From Coniochaeta sp. PMI_546 (taxonomy: Eukaryota > Ascomycota > Sordariomycetes > Coniochaetales > Coniochaetaceae): a stretch of DNA of 64,000 nt. The translations under genes and the position numbers were made by a program. Positions 59,060 to 64,000 of this stretch are shown here, one piece after another. Under the pieces are notes generated by a model. The model was not told where the DNA came from. It saw only the letters and a list, made by a program, of their open reading frames with translations, and did no database searches. How positions within the stretch are numbered: position 1 is the stretch's first letter; each line of letters starts with the position of its first letter. The stretch spans positions 2,418,001 to 2,482,000 of the forward strand of contig MU271146.1 of the NCBI GenBank assembly GCA_021432605.1, written 5' to 3'.

Positions 59060-60915
59060 GCTGTACGGCTGGTGGTAGAGATCGTAGGAGAGGCTGTGAT
59101 TTTAAGGAGGTGGTCGAAACAGGAAATTGGTCTTGATGACACGGTAGTTGCGCGACGGAGGTTGTCGAGAGGTTCGCCTAGACGTGCAGTCGCCAGCTGC
59201 ACCGAAAACGAGGGAAATAGCGAGCAATCCGTTGCAGTCTAGGCTCCTCAACTCGACCTCATTGATCTTCCGGTTTTGCCGCTCTTCAAGGCTGTGCTTG
59301 AAATCGAATCGTGATCGTCAACGCGGTCGGCCAGTCGGCGAGGGCTAACGCTCTGCCTCGCGCGCGCCCGTGCTGCACTCAATGCACTACCCACCTCAGC
59401 GAAGGACTTAAGTGAGAACAGTGAGGCTTAGGTAGCCAGAGATAGTCGCCGACAGTGTGATCTCGCCGGGCTTATCGTCGGTGACGGGATGAAGATCGCG
59501 GTTTGAAGTAGTAATTTGGGGGTTTGCTGAAGAACGACTCGACGGAAGGACCGTGATTTCAGGCCTAACTATTTCGAGAGGGGTCCGCTAACGGCTCCTT
59601 TCCCTCCCCCTGTCACGGTCCGGGGTGTTTGATACAGGACAATAAAAGGATCCAATGCCTCGAACAATGGCAACGAAATAGTAGGCAATGCGTTCAAGAC
59701 GTCTTTTGCTTCTGTCTGAACAAGAGCAATTGCACCAATGTTTGGTCAATCGCTCCATATCAAGCTACGATCTTTGGTTTCTGGGAAGGCACGATATTTG
59801 CTACGAGGGAAAGGGGAAGGAGCGCTAGTCTACACGTGTACGTGGAGAGACATCTTCAACAATGGAAATACAGAATGTTTGCTGTTACACCTTCCGTCAA
59901 ACACCCGACCTTTCATCCCTCTCGCACTTCATACCAAAAACACGGGTCGACACAGGTAGAAGAGGCAATGGGTTAATCCTCTACGTGCTTGAAGACGCAA
60001 GGGAGGTGTTGTTGCATATACGGGAATGTAGAGCAAACAGCAGCAGCCAGCAGAAATTCGGATGAGATGAGGTTGCAGCAGAGAAGTGATGCACCATCCA
60101 ATCCAACGAGTTTGGACCCTGCACCAACTCCCAGATTCCGGTGCTGCAAGGCAAGAGCAATATCGGCAGGAGGGGTCAGACGGCACCCCTATTTGACGGC
60201 TATCGGAGGAATAGGAAACGTCAGATGCCCAATCGGATGCTTATTGGTCAATCTCAGCTGGCCATTTCACGGGCCCGACCCGTGTCGTGACCCGGCCGGA
60301 ATCTACCACCGTGGACGGTCATGGACTGTGCCTCTTTGAGACCTACCTGTAGGTAAGGTAGGTTCACATGATTCCACTGATTCTTGGAGTTGGCACATTG
60401 AAGTTACTCTGAACTTGTTTAAGGGAGGCGTGCAGAGTCATACTAAGATCTTGCACCGTTCTCATTCTACTGCGGAGTGAATCGCAATTGCACTACGTAC
60501 AGTTTCTGTAGAGGTTTTCTGTTGATCGGCCGTAAAGCTTCACTAGGTTAGTCCTACTTGACAACTGTCTTCCTTTCTCATGGATGACGACAACAAAAAC
60601 ATATAATCCTCATTGTCCACCTCATGTCATACACTACCAGTCTATATATCTTGCGTATCACCATTGATCCAGAAACGTCTCTGCATTCTCCAACTGAACA
60701 TTGCAAATTCATAGCTACCGACTTCGACCACTTTCAACTTTCAGCCTCATTCCCGCCACTACAATGTATGTGATTCAATATCCGCTGCTCGAGTAAATGC
60801 CGGCTCAAAGTCCTACTTGCCTCAAGGTAGTCAGGGAGCATAACATGAGACAATGGAGGAAGGTAGCATACTCGAAAATTCAAGACAGACCACGGATTGA
60901 ATCTCGTTGCCAGAG
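59060..60915. other. divergent intergenic region
   Basis: This lies between the TeaR-like gene (-) and the metallophosphoesterase gene (+). It contains one exact TACACGTGTA (59831-59840) and an ACCTACCTGTAGGTAAGGTAGG run near 60342-60363, itself partly palindromic. The open frames of up to 116 codons show no recognisable content. Confidence 0.55.
59831..59840. promoter_or_regulatory. TACACGTGTA palindrome, copy 6
   Basis: Exact copy, directly followed by CGTGG, about 770 bp upstream of the TeaR-like start and 1.1 kb upstream of the phosphoesterase start. Confidence 0.4.
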
Positions 60916-62338
60916 ATGACGACGCTGCCAGTTACTACATCATCGCCTCGCGGCACTAGGACGTCCCGGACCAGGAAGACAAGGTTTGTCTGCATATCCG
61001 ACACACACAACTGTACGGTCAAGCTACCGAAGGGAGATGTCTTGATCCATGCTGGAGACCTGACGAACCAGGGAAGCTATTCTGAGGCATGTTACATGAA
61101 TATCTAGCACAACAAGCATGATCATCGTCCGTGACTTACTAAACTAGCTTCAGAAAAGGCTGACATGACAAGCAGCTCTGCAAAGCAATCCAATGGCTCG
61201 AAAAGGCCGACTTCGAGGTAAAGATCGTGATAGCAGGTACGCACATACGCACTACGGGACATCCTACCTCACTCACCTTGCCTCGCCTGCGAGACTATGA
61301 TGCTCACAAACCCCCTCAGGAAACCACGACGTAACCCTCGACGCCCCCTTCTACAGCGCCAACTCAGACACGTTCCACAACCAATCACCCCAATCCCTCT
61401 CCCAATGCCTATCCCTCGTCACTTCCAGTCCGTCCATAACATACCTCTCTCACGCGCCGGCGACCATCCGTCTCTGCTCCCCCACCGGTCCGCGCACAAC
61501 CTTCACCGTTTTCGGCTCGCCGTACTCTCCCTGCCAAGAGCAGGGGGTATGGGCATTCCAGTATGGCCGCGATTCTGACCAGGCAGAGGCTTTATGGGGG
61601 GCTGTACCGCTTGATACAGATATCTTAGTCACGCATACACCGCCGTATAGACACTGCGATGAGGCCGTGAGCAGGAGGAAGGCGATGGGTTGTGAGATGC
61701 TGAGAAGAGCGATGTGGAGGGTCAGGCCGAGATTGCATGTATGTGGACATGTACATGAGGGACGAGGGGTTGAGAGGGTAATGTGGGATTTGGACAGAGG
61801 GGGGAATGTTCAGTACAAGGAGGGTGGAGTTGAGGGGTGGACGGATGAGGGAGTTGGAGGGAAGATGAGTTTGGTCGATTTGACGGGACGGCGGGGGAGG
61901 AGGTTGGAAAATGATGGTGGGCATCGTCACGAAGCCATTGCAGGAAGCGGTGGCTTGGAAGCCGCCGAAGACGGGGCGGATGGGAGCATGGTTGAAGACG
62001 AAAAGGTCGAAGATGGTTTCAGGAGCGACCCTTGCTGTGGACTATATCTCCCGAGGACTGCGGCTGAGGGTCCGGAACCGGCCGTAGGATCTCACACGCC
62101 GACGATGGGTGATCCTCCGGCAGTCTTCCTATGCACCGGCACTCTCGGCCTCGGACAATCTCTGACCACCAACCGCAGCCCGGTACGGAGCGACACAGAA
62201 GCGCTGATGGGCCGGATGGGCCGCCGCGAGACGTGCGTGATCAACTGTGCCGTCACGGCGACGAACTGGCCGCACACGGGCGGACGGCGCTTCAACAAGC
62301 CCATCGTCGTCGATCTCGATCTACCTGTGTTAGCCTAG
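60916..62338 (+). CDS. calcineurin-like metallophosphoesterase
   Basis: Exons 60916-61086, 61176-61236 and 61320-62338 give 416 residues. All metal-binding motifs of the superfamily are present: SDTHN (Asp29, His31), HAGDLTN (Asp48), GNHD (79-81, formed across the second intron), THTPP and CGHVHEGRG. The layout resembles MPPED1/2-like and other fungal Ser/Thr-phosphatase-superfamily proteins of unknown substrate. The first intron appears to be GC-AG: the exon must end at GAG (GSYSE) and resume at LCKAIQWLEKADFEVKIVIA, and the donor there is GCATGT. Reading through would meet a stop. The second intron is 83 bp with a GTACGC donor. A charged Gly/Glu-rich insert (about 255-330) precedes a conserved C-terminus with CVINCAVTATNWPHTGGRRF and NKPIVVDLDLP. 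The start is the first ATG in frame; a further 5' exon is possible. Confidence 0.9.
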
Positions 62339-64000
62339 GAGATGCAGCGATATGACAGAGCGGCTGGGCTTGTTGGGCGGAACTGAAGCTGTCTGGAGCG
62401 TTGCAAGGCCCCTGCGGGAGTGTTATCATGACGGACGGCTTGGCTTTGGGTGGCTCGTCCTGCACAACCAGCTCACTCGTCCATCGGGCTGGAATGACAA
62501 GCAAGTTATCGCTGAGGTGCCATGTTATGCAGATACTATCTCGTACGTGGTCGTCAACGGAGAACAGTCACTTGTTATCGGCTGAAAGCTGCCAGCCATC
62601 GGTAAGCAACATGACAGTCGTCAAGGGTAGAAGGCCACAGGAGTCACGATCTGGTTGCGATAAGGACAGAGAGACGAGCTTGGTCTGGAACCAATTGCTT
62701 CCGTCCGATACTGGAAGAGCATATCGATGGACGTGGACGGCTGCAGTTAGAATCGGGTCGTTGTCCTTCACATGCCACAAACCTAGTAGATTTCCAATAT
62801 CCATGATTCTCTGGCCTACATAAGTGCTCTTTCGCGTCGACCTTCTACGTGTACACATGAATCGTTGCACACGAACAATCACGCCTCGACCTGTTCGCGC
62901 ACTAACACAACACCCGCTACCTCGGCACTACCCAGAGGTGCGTTCGCAGCAACGCTTCTCTTGTGAGGAGAGCGTGGACCTATCATAGGTACAGCACCAA
63001 GTCGAAACCCGATAGAAGCTTCTGTCGACGAACCAGGAATCTGCACTTGTTCAAGCGGTGCAGAAGCCTGTCACTTCTCACTCTATTATGCGTTGTGCCG
63101 CTAGGACGTGGACAATCCTGATGCAAAGTGACTTGCCATGTCGATGTCCGTGATACTGCACGGCGATTTGCTTCCCTCCCGAGAACCACCATTGCCTAAC
63201 ACCCGGCTTTTGCCACTCTTTACAACTGCCCGAGATAACTCTCTTCGATCATAACTGACGAATGTGAGATAGCACTCGATCCCGCGTGCAAGGCAACCAA
63301 GAACACACGCGGCCATCGATGCCGTCGCCCCTGAGGCGCAGTCAGGACAAGATTTCCATGCGGCTCAGAGTGCGTCATCTAGAGATCGCCTGTTGTCCTA
63401 AGGGACCTGTTATCGAAGCAGTAGAACTAGGAAGGTCATTCTTCCTCGATAGCAATTGGTTTGCCCCAGCAAGCCGAGGACCAACTTTGTTGCAAAGTTA
63501 CACGTGTGTGCAGAATAATGAAAAAGATGAGCCATCGTTTATCGTGGGCGACATCAAATCCGGCGTTGCCACCAACCGGCTCTTCCGGAGCGCAATGGTA
63601 ACCAATGGATGCAGGAACCCGGCCATGCCCGTGCTCTTCGGACTTGTTGCACAGGCCCGGCGCAGCGATTCGAGGAACAGCGTAACTCCGTCTTACCGAA
63701 CAACGTGGACGACGGACGAAGATGGGCTGACGTCTCGAGCTTCTTGGATTCAGCTACGCATACGCGGAATTGATGGGCAGGAAAACCACACCATGCGTAT
63801 TGCAGGACCTATGGAAGTCATCCGATGGAGAGAGGAAGTCCTGCCAACTCAAATATGCGCTGAAGGGTCAGGAGACAACTGGGTTCATGGATCTTCAAAG
63901 GCCCTGCCCCGCCAGTACCTTAACCTACGTAGTAAGCGTATACGATCACGTTGCGACGGGAAGGGACACTGCGCGGGCCGCTTAAAGCCATTCGCATCGG
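62339..64000. other. terminal stretch without recognisable gene
   Basis: The remaining 1.7 kb has short frames only (up to 140 codons at 62401-62823), with none recognisable. A near-copy of the palindrome (TACACGTGTG) is at 63499-63508 and TACGTGTACA at 62845. A gene could begin beyond the window edge. Confidence 0.5.

Noticed and set aside
1-64000. tRNA, 5S rRNA or CRISPR array
   Set aside because: A read for T-loop GTTCRANNC blocks with pairing stems, 5S core sequence and regularly spaced direct repeats found nothing that holds up; a covariance-model scan would be decisive.

Overview
The window looks like nuclear DNA from a filamentous ascomycete (Pezizomycotina, probably Sordariomycetes; the exact lineage cannot be fixed from sequence alone). 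The evidence is spliceosomal introns of about 50-90 bp with GTRNGT donors, CTAAC/CTGAC branch sites and YAG acceptors, fungal-type orthologues (TAF5, Med11, Vps5, bL31m, Loa1, a TeaR-like prenylated protein), and C/G-ending codons in highly expressed genes such as HSP90. No rRNA, tRNA, CRISPR array, or intact transposon or virus-derived element was recognised.

Layout: 1-12.4 kb is a stretch with no recognisable gene. 12.4-14.6 kb holds a VOC/glyoxalase-fold protein and Mediator subunit Med11, both on the minus strand. 16.5-24.0 kb is a housekeeping block: TAF5 (+), a flavin-reductase-like FMN protein (-), mitochondrial ribosomal protein bL31m (+) and the retromer sorting nexin Vps5 (-). 24.0-24.8 kb is a small AT-richer island, followed by an aquaporin with six coding exons. 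27-34 kb carries HSP90 (+), the branched-chain amino-acid enzyme ILV3 (+) and a Loa1-type acyltransferase (-). 36.3-45.8 kb carries an intronless Ser/Thr kinase (+), mitochondrial ClpP (-), a mitochondrial-looking protein of unknown function (+) read divergently from ClpP, an unrecognised two-span membrane protein (+) and the DNA primase large subunit PRI2 (+). 45.8-57.4 kb is again nearly gene-free apart from one small CxxC/CxxC protein at 50.6-50.9 kb. 57.4-62.3 kb carries a TeaR-like CaaX-box polarity protein (-) and a calcineurin-like metallophosphoesterase with a probable GC-AG intron (+). The last 1.7 kb shows no gene.

How the genes work together: this is a set of unlinked housekeeping functions, not a cluster. 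Themes are basal transcription (Med11, TAF5), mitochondrial function (bL31m, ClpP, the 40.1 kb protein, ILV3), membrane traffic and lipid (Vps5, Loa1), polarity (TeaR) and replication (PRI2). I found no obvious defence, toxin or secondary-metabolite system. The most striking unexplained signal is the 10-bp palindrome TACACGTGTA. It occurs exactly six times where roughly 0.06 would be expected by chance, and five of the six copies lie in the gene-poor sequence after 46 kb. Other non-coding signals are a paired GGTACC inverted repeat, two hairpin-forming repeats in the first 10 kb, and telomere-like boxes upstream of TAF5 and PRI2.
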